Shown piece by piece: positions 1-6,572 of a stretch of DNA of 13,435 bases. Every line of letters starts with the position of its first letter. Position 1 is the first letter of the stretch. This stretch comes from Bordetella parapertussis. Lineage in GTDB: Bacteria; Pseudomonadota; Gammaproteobacteria; Burkholderiales; Burkholderiaceae_B. The stretch covers positions 1 to 13,435 of the forward strand of contig CALQNE010000070.1 of the NCBI GenBank assembly GCA_943331855.1. The letters run 5' to 3'. The position numbers and the translations under genes are program-made. A model generated the notes under the pieces. That model was not told where the DNA came from and ran no database searches. It worked only from the letters and a program-made list of their open reading frames with translations.

Positions 1-287
1 ATCAGTGCCGAAATCGTAATCAAGGCCTTCACCCAGAAAAATGTCGCGCCTTTCAGCTTGTCGTACAGCAACTCGATACGAATAAAGGCACCTTCTTTTA
101 AAGAGTAGCCAAGCCCCAAAAAGATCACGGCTGCATTCAAGTAGCCTGCATACTCATCAGCAATTTGCGTCGAGCTATTGAAAAACCGCGCAATCACTTC
201 GACGCAAACCAACAATAAAATGAGCACCGTCGACACGCCCGCTAAATAGCCTGTGCCTTGTACGATTCTTGAGGCGAGTCCCGACAT
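1..287 (-). CDS. TRAP transporter small permease subunit (DctQ-type), 3' end cut by window edge
   Basis: Inner-membrane small subunit of a tripartite ATP-independent periplasmic transporter, which works with a large DctM subunit and a periplasmic receptor to import organic acids using an ion gradient. The first 95 residues are visible. They contain a hydrophobic helix at about residues 12-36 ending in EVIARFF, the motif QIADEYAGYLNAA, a second helix with LGLGYSLKEGAFIRIELL, and the start of a third helix. These match the DctQ family, in which the pattern of Glu/Arg near the first helix and ADE-x-AGY is typical. The start at 287 has a GGAG Shine-Dalgarno about 6 nt upstream and lies 12 nt after the dctP stop, so the two are co-transcribed. 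The large permease gene is expected beyond the left edge. The C-terminus is not visible. Confidence 0.9.
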   Translation of the reverse strand, partial: MSGLASRIVQGTGYLAGVSTVLILLLVCVEVIARFFNSSTQIADEYAGYLNAAVIFLGLGYSLKEGAFIRIELLYDKLKGATFFWVKALITISAL

Positions 288-299
288 TTTCTGCTCCAA

Positions 300-1304
300 T
301 TAACGATTCAGTACTGCGCGAATCTCTTTCACAGCAGCTACAGCATTCGGGCCTTGCGCTTCTGCCCAGGATGACCAGTATGGCTTCATCAACTCGGTCA
401 ACTTATCAACCTGATCTTGTGGCGGCACAAACAAATCAACCTTGAATTTATTTTTCAAAATTTCAAGATCGCGCGTTTCGTCAGCCGCGTTTTCAATCGT
501 CATCTTAGGACCCCACTGTGCTGCAACTTTATCCAACACAGCGCGCACTTCAGGCTTAAGTTTTTTATACGCATCGATGTTGACCATGATGTAGTCGGGT
601 CCACCCGCGTGAATGCCGGGGATATAGCCCCAATTCACAAACTCACTCCATTTCGCACCGACTACGTTAAAACCTGCAGTCATAAAGCCATCAACCACAC
701 CGCGCTCAACAGCCAACGGCACTTCAGCTAGCGTCAAAGACACTGCCGAACCACCTAAGCGCTTGAGCATCTCACTTTGCTTGCCATCGGTTGTACGAAA
801 TTTTCGACCGGCAAACTCTTCAATCGATTTAATTTGCGGGCCACGACCAAAGAGGTTTTGTGGCGGCCAGGAGAAATAAAATAAAGTCTTCACGCCCGCT
901 TTTTCGAACTCAGGCTCAGCGTATTTTTTGATGATGGGCCAAACTTTATCAAGCTCGTCTGAATTACGCACAAGCAAGGGCAAGTTTGCAATTGAGGCTA
1001 AGGGGGTTGAGCCAGAAATAAAACCCGAGTAGCCCTCACCCATCTGTACCTGTCCGGTACCTGTTGCGCGTACCACCTCAGTTGCCTTGAAGGGGAACTC
1101 GCCTGAAGGGCGCACAGTGATGATGAGTTGACCTTCAGTCTGTTTGCGCACCTCTGCGGCAAACTCACCGAGTCGTACCGTGATCGGATGGCTGGCCCCC
1201 GGAAACGCATACATGTCCCACTTCGTTTGCGCCGAAACCGGTGACAACGAGCCAAACGCCGCCAATAGCAACGTGAACTTTAATAATGATTTAAGGTGAC
1301 GCAT
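300..1304 (-). CDS. dctP: TRAP transporter periplasmic substrate-binding protein (DctP family)
   Basis: Periplasmic receptor that captures a carboxylate and delivers it to the TRAP permease. The protein has 334 aa, usual for the family. A signal peptide (basic start, hydrophobic stretch 7-20, likely cleavage after Ala25 in SPVSA-Q) is followed by the DctP fold. The family signature lies around 166-205: GRKFRTTDG, then LTLAEVPLAVERGVVDG. Arg170 is the position that normally forms the salt bridge to the ligand carboxylate. The start at 1304 is supported by GGGAGA about 6 nt upstream. The gene lies immediately upstream of the small permease gene, giving the common P-Q-M order. It is divergent from the decarboxylase/racemase-like gene at 1609, suggesting that they serve one pathway (inference). 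The family is certain; the ligand is unknown. A specific C4-dicarboxylate role should not be assumed from the dctP name. Confidence 0.94.
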   Translation of the reverse strand: MRHLKSLLKFTLLLAAFGSLSPVSAQTKWDMYAFPGASHPITVRLGEFAAEVRKQTEGQLIITVRPSGEFPFKATEVVRATGTGQVQMGEGYSGFISGSTPLASIANLPLLVRNSDELDKVWPIIKKYAEPEFEKAGVKTLFYFSWPPQNLFGRGPQIKSIEEFAGRKFRTTDGKQSEMLKRLGGSAVSLTLAEVPLAVERGVVDGFMTAGFNVVGAKWSEFVNWGYIPGIHAGGPDYIMVNIDAYKKLKPEVRAVLDKVAAQWGPKMTIENAADETRDLEILKNKFKVDLFVPPQDQVDKLTELMKPYWSSWAEAQGPNAVAAVKEIRAVLNR

Positions 1305-1608
1305 GACTTCTCCCTAGGCTAAGACTTTATTCACAGAATGCACCGGCACGACCACGATTTGTTGCCGCGCACCAATACGTTATCAACAACGGGTATGGCT
1401 TTGTCTCACATTATTTACAGATCGCTGTTGTGAATGATTGTGATCTGCGTTTATATTCTGAGAAAAGTTTTAACGTCTAGCGGTGTTGCTGTCAAGTCAA
1501 TAAGGTGCCCCCAAACACCGCGCATTCCCTAGGTTTTATCGACACAGATCTTTTTAAAAACACATTTCTTCGACATATTTTTAGCTCAACAACATAGGAG
1601 GACCACAC
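1305..1608. other. Divergent intergenic region between dctP and the AMDase-like gene
   Basis: This 304-nt stretch has no convincing gene and should hold the promoters for both flanking genes. A dctP promoter candidate is listed separately. Other structure seen: the hexamer TTGTGA repeated at 1428-1433 and 1438-1443, exactly 10 bp apart; an inverted repeat CAGATC (1418-1423) / GATCTG (1442-1447) enclosing those repeats; a 7-bp inverted repeat CGGTGTT (1481-1487) / AACACCG (1514-1520); and two copies of CCTAGG at 1313 and 1528. Any of these could be regulator sites, but none matches a motif I can name. On the plus strand I see no promoter with a good -35 box. A strong AGGAGG lies 7 nt before the ATG at 1609. 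Confidence 0.5.
1467..1495 (-). promoter_or_regulatory. Candidate sigma-70 promoter for dctP and the TRAP genes
   Basis: On the minus strand a perfect -35 box TTGACA (1490-1495) is followed, after 17 nt, by TAAAAC (1467-1472), a 4-of-6 match to the -10 consensus. It would give a leader of about 150 nt before dctP. An alternative -10 (TATAAA, 1450-1455) lies further downstream with a weaker -35. The -35 box and spacing are good and the -10 is weak, so this is a candidate only. Confidence 0.4.
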
Positions 1609-2364
1609 ATGCGCGACTATCTAGCTTGGCGAATGGCCTTTGGTGTCACAACACCTTCGACCAATACCGTCGTTCAGCCCGAATACGATGACATGCGCCC
1701 AGCAGGCGTGACCAATCATTTAGGCCGCATGGTGATCCCCGACATGGCGATTAATAACAACGACGATTTTGATAAGTCTATTGAGCTCATTGACGCAGCA
1801 CTTGAAGGCGCAGTCGATCGCGTAATGGATAGCAAACCCAATGCCTTCGTCTTAGGTATTTCAGCCCTTTCAATTTGGGGCGGCAACGCAGCATGGGGCG
1901 ATGAGCTCAAAGCGCGTATTCGCAAAGTCGCCGGTTGGGAAATCCCTGTTGCACTTGCAAGCGACGCCATCGTGGCGGCTCTCAAAGCCCACGGCATCAA
2001 ACGCAAAATCGCGGTGATGGAACCTTATTACCCTTCAATCGAACCACGTATGCAAGGGGTACTGAATCCTCATGGCTACGAAGTGGTGCGCTTTAACCAC
2101 ATGCGGGGTAAAAGCCCTGCGTCGTACTCGATTTTGACCGCTCAAGACATGATTGCTGGGATGCGCAAAATCGATGGAGATGATATCGAAGCCATCGTAC
2201 AATTTGGTGCAAATCTGCCCATGGCGAGGTTGGCTGACGAGGCAGAACGCTGGTTGAATAAACCGGTCATTAGCGTGAATGTTGCCACCTATTGGCATGC
2301 ACTTCGCATGAACGGCATTCAAGACAAAATGTATGGCTTCACGAAATTAATGTCAGAGTTTTAA
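1609..2364 (+). CDS. Arylmalonate decarboxylase / maleate isomerase / Asp-Glu racemase superfamily protein, cysteine-free
   Basis: A 251-aa cytoplasmic protein with no signal peptide. The superfamily is recognised from TPSTNTVVQPE (15-25, the substrate-carboxylate loop written PPSNTVVEPE in many members), VLGISALSIWGG (81-92), a central PYYPSIEPRM (139-148), and PVISVNVATYWHALR (219-233), which resembles PVVSSSPAGFWDAVR of Bordetella arylmalonate decarboxylase. Known members use one or two catalytic cysteines: Cys188 in arylmalonate decarboxylase, a Cys pair in maleate isomerase and Asp/Glu racemases. Here the first position is Gly83 and the second falls in QFGAN (198-202). The whole protein contains no Cys, so the reaction is probably not the textbook one. 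The start is secured by AGGAGG 7 nt upstream. It is divergent from the TRAP genes and ends at a hairpin terminator. The fold family is fairly certain; the reaction is unknown. Confidence 0.82.
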   Translation: MRDYLAWRMAFGVTTPSTNTVVQPEYDDMRPAGVTNHLGRMVIPDMAINNNDDFDKSIELIDAALEGAVDRVMDSKPNAFVLGISALSIWGGNAAWGDELKARIRKVAGWEIPVALASDAIVAALKAHGIKRKIAVMEPYYPSIEPRMQGVLNPHGYEVVRFNHMRGKSPASYSILTAQDMIAGMRKIDGDDIEAIVQFGANLPMARLADEAERWLNKPVISVNVATYWHALRMNGIQDKMYGFTKLMSEF

Positions 2365-2381
2365 ACGACCTTACCCAACAC

Positions 2382-2421
2382 GCCTGACGCGTTGAATGAA
2401 ATGCGTCAGGCCGCTTTGTTT
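2382..2421 (+). terminator. Hairpin terminator after the AMDase-like gene
   Basis: A perfect 9-bp stem, GCCTGACGC (2382-2390) with GCGTCAGGC (2403-2411), has a 12-nt loop and is followed on the plus strand by CGCTTTGTTT. It begins 17 nt after the stop of the 1609 gene and touches the stop of the convergent gene at 2420. The T-rich tail favours plus-strand termination. On the minus strand the sequence past the stem has no U-run, so action in that direction is doubtful. Confidence 0.7.
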
Positions 2422-3595
2422 AGGCGTCCGTTTTGGGCTTGCCGCTCGAATCAAGGCCGACCATGGCCAACCCCCCGACCCGCTTGTCTAGCCACCAACC
2501 TGCTGACGGATCCCACTGCTCAAAATTAACATCGGCACCGAGCTGCTGCGCCGCGTGATGCGCCCAGAAGGGGTCAAACATCGCTTGACGTCCAATCGCA
2601 ATAAGATCGGCCCGCTTTTCGCGAAGGATTGCTTCGGCCTGAAAACCATCAAGAATCAAGCCTACGGCCATGGTAGGCACGCCGCCACCGTGTTTAATTC
2701 GTTCTGCAAACGGCACTTGATAGCCGGGGCCTCGGGCCTGATTGGCCAGCGTCGCCGACAGACGCACACCACCTGAAGAACAATCGACAACGTCAACACC
2801 CGCTTTGTGTAATTCAAACCCAAGCACCACAGAATCTTCGAGCCCCCAGCCGCCTTCACCACCACCATCTTCAGAAGAAACTCTAAAAAATAAAGGCTTA
2901 TCAGCGGGCCAATTTGCACGAATTTCGGCCACGATTTCTAAGGCAAAGCGCATCCGCCCAGCGCGATCTTTTCCGTACGCGTCTTGACGATTATTCACCA
3001 GTGGCGTTAAGAAACTCGCGATCAAATACCCGTGGGCGCCGTGGATTTCGATGATGTCAAAGCCTGCCGTGTGTGCACGCGCCGCCGCCTGACCAAATTT
3101 TTTAACAATCTCGCGAATTTCACTGACCGATAAAGGATGCGGTGTTTGATAGTTTTCACCAACCGCCAAATCACTTGGGCCAACAATACCCCAAGGTGCC
3201 TCTCCACGCACAGCATCGGCTTGCGTGAGCGGGCCATTGCCTTCCCAGGGCCGTTGCCAACAGGCTTTGCGTCCGGCGTGCGCCAACTGAATCGCTGCCA
3301 AAGCACCTTGAGCATGAATAAAATCCGTCACGCGTTTGAGGTCAGGAATAAATTCATCTGACCACAGGCCTAAATCACCATAGGTGATTCGGCCGCGTGG
3401 CTCAACCGCAATGGCCTCAGTCATTACCGTGCCAAAACCACCCAGTGCAAATTTACTGAAATGCGCAAAATGCCAATCCGAGGCAAAGCCATCAACCGCT
3501 TTGCATTGCATCATGGGGGCCAACACTACCCTGTTGGGCAGTGTTGTTTCGCGAATTTTATAAGGGCTAAAGAGCGCAGTTTGTTCAACAGTCAT
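2420..3595 (-). CDS. Old Yellow Enzyme family NADH:flavin oxidoreductase (YqjM/XenA-like)
   Basis: An FMN-dependent ene-reductase-type TIM-barrel enzyme, expected to transfer hydride from NAD(P)H to an activated C=C bond. It has 391 aa against about 340-370 for YqjM/XenA relatives, with a short C-terminal extension after WDPSAGWW (361-368). Motifs: LPNRVVLAPM (19-28); EPRGRITYGDLGLWSDE (65-81); QLAHAGRKA (103-111); EIHGAHGYL (183-191), with the ligand-binding pair His185/His188 and Tyr190; FFRVS (236-240); and the phosphate-binding ADLIAIGR end (329-336). The YqjM class normally has a redox-tuning Cys and a Tyr in the motif PMCxY. Here the motif is PMMQC, so Met29 replaces the Cys and Cys31 sits at the Tyr position. 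The Shine-Dalgarno before 3595 is weak, but this start gives the family N-terminus. It is the last gene of a minus-strand group with the GST (33-nt gap) and the Bug receptor. The true substrate is unknown. Confidence 0.92.
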   Translation of the reverse strand: MTVEQTALFSPYKIRETTLPNRVVLAPMMQCKAVDGFASDWHFAHFSKFALGGFGTVMTEAIAVEPRGRITYGDLGLWSDEFIPDLKRVTDFIHAQGALAAIQLAHAGRKACWQRPWEGNGPLTQADAVRGEAPWGIVGPSDLAVGENYQTPHPLSVSEIREIVKKFGQAAARAHTAGFDIIEIHGAHGYLIASFLTPLVNNRQDAYGKDRAGRMRFALEIVAEIRANWPADKPLFFRVSSEDGGGEGGWGLEDSVVLGFELHKAGVDVVDCSSGGVRLSATLANQARGPGYQVPFAERIKHGGGVPTMAVGLILDGFQAEAILREKRADLIAIGRQAMFDPFWAHHAAQQLGADVNFEQWDPSAGWWLDKRVGGLAMVGLDSSGKPKTDA

Positions 3596-3628
3596 GCCTT
3601 GGCCTTTTGCATTGAATCAAACAGCAGC

Positions 3629-4225
3629 TCAAGCAACGGGTGCTGTTTTTACAAGGGCAGGCAGATTGACAACCGATGCATACCACGCCTCGAGCTTGGG
3701 GTGGCCCGGGCGCCATGGTTCGTGTGCGAACCGAAAGTCGAGATAACCCAACGCACAAGCAATTGCGATTTCGCCGATCGTGTCGAGCTTATTTAAGTTG
3801 GCGGCGCCTTTTTCAAGATCGGCCAACGAGTTTTTTACCTTACCTTGCTGCAACTGGATATAGCCAATACGACCTTCATCTTGTGGCAAGGCGATTTCAC
3901 GGCGACGAGGCTGGCTCGCATCCAAAATACCGTCGCCTAAGGCTTGCTGACGCAGCGCAGCCCAGCGCGCAGGGCCCGCCGCAGGAAACAGTGGTTTGGC
4001 AGAACCCAGACTATCTAAATATTCACAAATGACAGGGCTATCAAACAAGGTATTGCCGTCGTCGAGTACGAGCGTTGGCACCTTTGATAACGGGTTGACT
4101 GGGATGAGTGCAGCATCCGTTGTAGGGATGACCCATTTTTCGATCTGGCCATCAATGCCGCGTGCAACCGCGCAAGCCATGACTTTGCGGACGTAGGGAC
4201 TTGCGGGAGAAAAAGCTAATTTCAT
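3629..4225 (-). CDS. Glutathione S-transferase family protein (YibF/GstB-like)
   Basis: A cytoplasmic protein of 198 aa, close in size and motifs to YibF-type GSTs. The N-terminal thioredoxin-like domain carries SPASPYVRKV (6-15), with Ser6/Ser9 as candidate glutathione-activating residues. It continues with NPLSKVPTLVLDDG (44-57), containing the cis-proline Pro50, and DSPVICEYLD (62-71), the gamma-glutamyl-binding Asp62-Ser63. The C-terminal half (about 85-198) is the all-helical domain, with WAALRQQALGDGILDA and a conserved Asp in IACALGYLDFRF. The start at 4225 has AGGA about 9 nt upstream. It sits between a Bug receptor and the OYE-like enzyme on the same strand, with short gaps of 62 and 33 nt, so it may act on electrophilic intermediates of that pathway (inference). 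Maleylpyruvate isomerase or a general detoxification role cannot be separated from sequence alone. Confidence 0.9.
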   Translation of the reverse strand: MKLAFSPASPYVRKVMACAVARGIDGQIEKWVIPTTDAALIPVNPLSKVPTLVLDDGNTLFDSPVICEYLDSLGSAKPLFPAAGPARWAALRQQALGDGILDASQPRRREIALPQDEGRIGYIQLQQGKVKNSLADLEKGAANLNKLDTIGEIAIACALGYLDFRFAHEPWRPGHPKLEAWYASVVNLPALVKTAPVA

Positions 4226-4287
4226 AAATGACTTCCTGGTTAATTTAATTTAAGCAACCTTGAACAAGTTCTAGGCTTCGCTGCGAA

Positions 4288-5271
4288 TCACTGATCCGCT
4301 TTAATCCCTGCCGCCTTCACAGTTGCACCCCAGTGCTCAAATTCCGACACGAGTACTTTGCCGAATTGTTCAGGGTTTAAGACCTCAAGCTGCAGACCAC
4401 CTTTAATCATCAGCTCGCTGATTTGTGGGTCTTTTACAGCTTCATTCACAGCGCTATAAATTGCGTCGATCGCAGCCTTCGGCATTTTTGCTGGCCCAAG
4501 AATTGAAATCCAAGGGGACGTGTACACCTTGATGCCTTGCTCTGCCAAGGTTGGCATGTTGGGCGCACCCACAAACCGTGCCGGAGCACCCAAACCCATC
4601 ACGACCACTTTGCCGGCTTCTGCATTGGGTACAGCCAAGCTAAGCGGCACGAACATCGCGTCAACTTGACCCGCTAGTACCGCAGTCATGGCAGGAGCCG
4701 CGCCAGTGAAGGGGACATGCAAGATGTCGAGGCCGCTTGAGACTTTGAGCATCTCCATCGCAACTTGGCTTGAACTACCCACGCCCCACGAAGCATAGGT
4801 CAGTTTGCCCGGCTGGCTTTTTGCCAAAGCAATGAACTCATGGATATTTTTTGCAGCAACTTTGGGGTTCACAACCAAGGCATAGGGCAACAAGCCGACT
4901 TGGGCGATCGGCGCAAAGTCTTTCAGCGCGTCATAAGCGATCTTCGGGTAAACGTGTGGATTGATCGAGTGCGTGTCTGCCGCGGTCATCAGGATGGTGT
5001 AGCCATCAGGCGCAGCCTTGGCCACATAGTCAGAGCCGATCATGCCACTTGCACCAGGCTTGTTGTCGACAACGATCGTCTGCTTCAGGATCTTGCCCGC
5101 GCCCACCGCAATGGCTCTCGCAAGCACATCAGTGCCCCCGCCCGCGTTATAGGGCACCACCATCCGAATCGATTTGTCGGGGTAAACCCCTTGAGCCTGA
5201 GCACCAAGGCCACAAAGCGCCATGCCTGCGAACAACGCCAACGTTTTAAACGTCTGGGTAAGAGTTTTCAT
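4288..5271 (-). CDS. Bug/TctC-family periplasmic substrate-binding protein
   Basis: Extracytoplasmic receptor of the tripartite tricarboxylate family, which usually binds a carboxylate, amide or amino-acid-like ligand. It has 327 aa. A signal peptide is cleaved probably after Ala26 (GAQA-Q). The hallmark motifs follow: YPDKSIRMVVPYNAGGGTD (30-48), VVDNKPGASGMIGSD (67-81), KAAPDGYTIL (85-94), then HVPFTGAAPAM and the late PTLAEQGI. The GGGTD loop and the VDNKPGA strand are those that clamp the ligand in Bug structures. GGAG lies about 8 nt before the start. No TctA or TctB membrane gene lies beside it, the usual situation for Bug genes in Burkholderiales, where receptors greatly outnumber permeases. 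It heads the Bug-GST-OYE set and is divergent from the hydroxy-acid dehydrogenase. Confidence 0.94.
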   Translation of the reverse strand: MKTLTQTFKTLALFAGMALCGLGAQAQGVYPDKSIRMVVPYNAGGGTDVLARAIAVGAGKILKQTIVVDNKPGASGMIGSDYVAKAAPDGYTILMTAADTHSINPHVYPKIAYDALKDFAPIAQVGLLPYALVVNPKVAAKNIHEFIALAKSQPGKLTYASWGVGSSSQVAMEMLKVSSGLDILHVPFTGAAPAMTAVLAGQVDAMFVPLSLAVPNAEAGKVVVMGLGAPARFVGAPNMPTLAEQGIKVYTSPWISILGPAKMPKAAIDAIYSAVNEAVKDPQISELMIKGGLQLEVLNPEQFGKVLVSEFEHWGATVKAAGIKADQ

Positions 5272-5303
5272 TTAGATCTCCGTTCATCGATTAGGTATTA
5301 TTT

Positions 5304-5319
5304 TGTTAATCTTTTAACA
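5304..5319. promoter_or_regulatory. AT-rich inverted repeat in the Bug / hydroxy-acid dehydrogenase divergent promoter region
   Basis: The 111-nt gap between the two divergent genes contains TGTTAA-TCTT-TTAACA, a 6-bp perfect inverted repeat. A weak minus-strand promoter (TTGGTG at 5335-5340, 17 nt, TTAAAA at 5312-5317) would place this repeat over its -10 box, as expected for an operator controlling one or both genes. The motif does not match a regulator I can name. It is short enough to be chance. Confidence 0.3.
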
Positions 5320-5382
5320 TGATTTTTTCGCCCTCACCAACTTAAGTGATGGCTAGGCAAAACCACAAGGAACTCAGCACCT

Positions 5383-6531
5383 ATGCGCCCTGCCATTAAC
5401 TTGCACGATTTTAGGGCGATGGCCCGACGTAAATTGCCCCAGATCGCCTTCGACTTTATTGATGGCGGCGCTGACGACGAGCTTGGCATGGTACGTAATC
5501 GCGAAGCGTTTAGCGACTACCAGCTACTCCCACGCTACCTCAATGACGTCACCATTCGCGATCAGTCAACCACGTTATTTGGTAGAAAGTACTCGAGCCC
5601 GATCGGAATTTCGCCTACAGGGATGGCGGGTCTGTTTCGCGTGGGTGCAGACAGCATGCTCGCCGCGGCCGCCAAAAAAGCCAATGTCCCCTTCTTGCTA
5701 TCGAGCGCCAGTAATTTCAGAATTGAAGATGCCGCAAAAATTGCCCCCGACAACGTCTGGTTTCAGATGTATTCCACAAGCGACCATCGGATCAATATGG
5801 ATCTGGTGCGCCGCGCACGCGAAGCGGGTGTCGGCGTCTTAGTCATCACCGTTGACGTACCCGTGAATTCAAACCGCGAACGCAATCGTCGCAATGGATT
5901 TACGCGCCCGTTTCGCATGACGCCTTCGATCATGCTTGACACCCTCAGTCGCCCGGGCTGGCTATTGCAATATCTGAAGTCGGGCGGTATGCCGATGATG
6001 AGCAACTGGCAACCGTATGCGCGCGAAGGTGCAAACGCCGATGAAGTCGCCGATATGTACGGCACACTCACACCCGCTCCCATGACAAGCTGGGATACCA
6101 TCACGGCCATCCGTCGCGAATGGGAAGGTCCGCTAGTCATCAAAGGGATTTTGCACCCCGACGATGCGATTCAGTCGGCTGAACATGGCTTAGACGGTGT
6201 CATCGTCTCAAACCACGGGGCCCGCCAATTAGACGCCGCACCATCACCGATTGCTATGCTTTCTGCGGTTCGCGCGGCAGTGGGTGATCGCATGACCGTG
6301 ATGCTCGACAGTGGCGTGCGCCGCGGTTCAGATGTCATCACAGCAAAATGCCTGGGTGCACAGGCATGCTTTTTTGGTCGCCCCACCCTCTATGCCGTAG
6401 CGGCTTTAGGACAAGAGGGTGCCGATCAAGTTTTTGCCATCATGCGCCGCGAAATCGATGCTGTCTTAACGCAAATTGGCTGTGGCAAATTTGATGCCTT
6501 GACTGAACAGTTTCTGCATCGCTCTAAATAA
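5383..6531 (+). CDS. FMN-dependent alpha-hydroxy-acid dehydrogenase (mandelate/lactate dehydrogenase-like)
   Basis: Oxidises an (S)-2-hydroxy acid to the 2-oxo acid with FMN, and in dehydrogenase members passes electrons to the respiratory chain. It has 382 aa, full length. Seen in order: INLHDFRAMARRKLP (5-19), WFQMY (126-130, substrate Tyr130), VNSNRERNRRNGF (161-173, Arg165), the flavin Lys254 in VIKG, SNHGARQLD (276-284, catalytic His278 and Arg281), and the phosphate loop DSGVRRGSD (309-317) with GRPTLY (332-337). LSSASN, the NRERN stretch and GRPTLYAVAALGQEG most resemble (S)-mandelate dehydrogenase MdlB. The carboxylate-binding Tyr of the family's YDY motif is Phe25 here (FDF). Start: AAGGA 11 nt upstream, rather long spacing. 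An internal ATG at codon 13 would remove the conserved N-terminal helix. Divergent from the Bug-GST-OYE set. The exact substrate is not known. Confidence 0.92.
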   Translation: MRPAINLHDFRAMARRKLPQIAFDFIDGGADDELGMVRNREAFSDYQLLPRYLNDVTIRDQSTTLFGRKYSSPIGISPTGMAGLFRVGADSMLAAAAKKANVPFLLSSASNFRIEDAAKIAPDNVWFQMYSTSDHRINMDLVRRAREAGVGVLVITVDVPVNSNRERNRRNGFTRPFRMTPSIMLDTLSRPGWLLQYLKSGGMPMMSNWQPYAREGANADEVADMYGTLTPAPMTSWDTITAIRREWEGPLVIKGILHPDDAIQSAEHGLDGVIVSNHGARQLDAAPSPIAMLSAVRAAVGDRMTVMLDSGVRRGSDVITAKCLGAQACFFGRPTLYAVAALGQEGADQVFAIMRREIDAVLTQIGCGKFDALTEQFLHRSK

Positions 6532-6537
6532 TCTGGC

Positions 6538-6572
6538 ACGCAAAGATCGTCACTGCAGTGAGATCTTTGCGT
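6538..6572. terminator. Long hairpin between the convergent dehydrogenase and second Bug gene
   Basis: An 11-bp perfect stem, ACGCAAAGATC (6538-6548) with GATCTTTGCGT (6562-6572), has an inner palindrome TCACTGCAGTGA (6550-6561) that lengthens the hairpin after a single unpaired G. It starts 7 nt after the dehydrogenase stop and covers the last codons of the convergent Bug gene, so that gene's 3' end is part of the structure. Neither side has a real T-run. It may act in both directions as a Rho-assisted terminator or an mRNA 3'-end stabiliser. Confidence 0.6.

Noticed and set aside
417..731. 104-codon open frame on the plus strand inside dctP
   Set aside because: It lies wholly antisense to a well-supported DctP gene and shows no domain or ribosome-binding site of note.
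1539..1581. Sigma-70 promoter for the gene at 1609
   Set aside because: TCGACA (1539-1544) and TATTTT (1576-1581) are not correctly spaced from each other or from other acceptable boxes, so no plus-strand promoter is called.
5212..5214. Possible lipoprotein cysteine (Cys20) in the first Bug signal peptide
   Set aside because: The residues before it are Met-Ala-Leu, not a lipobox ending in Gly/Ala/Ser, and a normal AQA-Q cleavage site follows.
4840..5322. 160-codon open frame on the plus strand opposite the first Bug gene
   Set aside because: It is antisense to a gene with a clear signal peptide and family motifs. Its translation is rich in Arg, His and Cys with no recognisable domain, as expected for a shadow frame.
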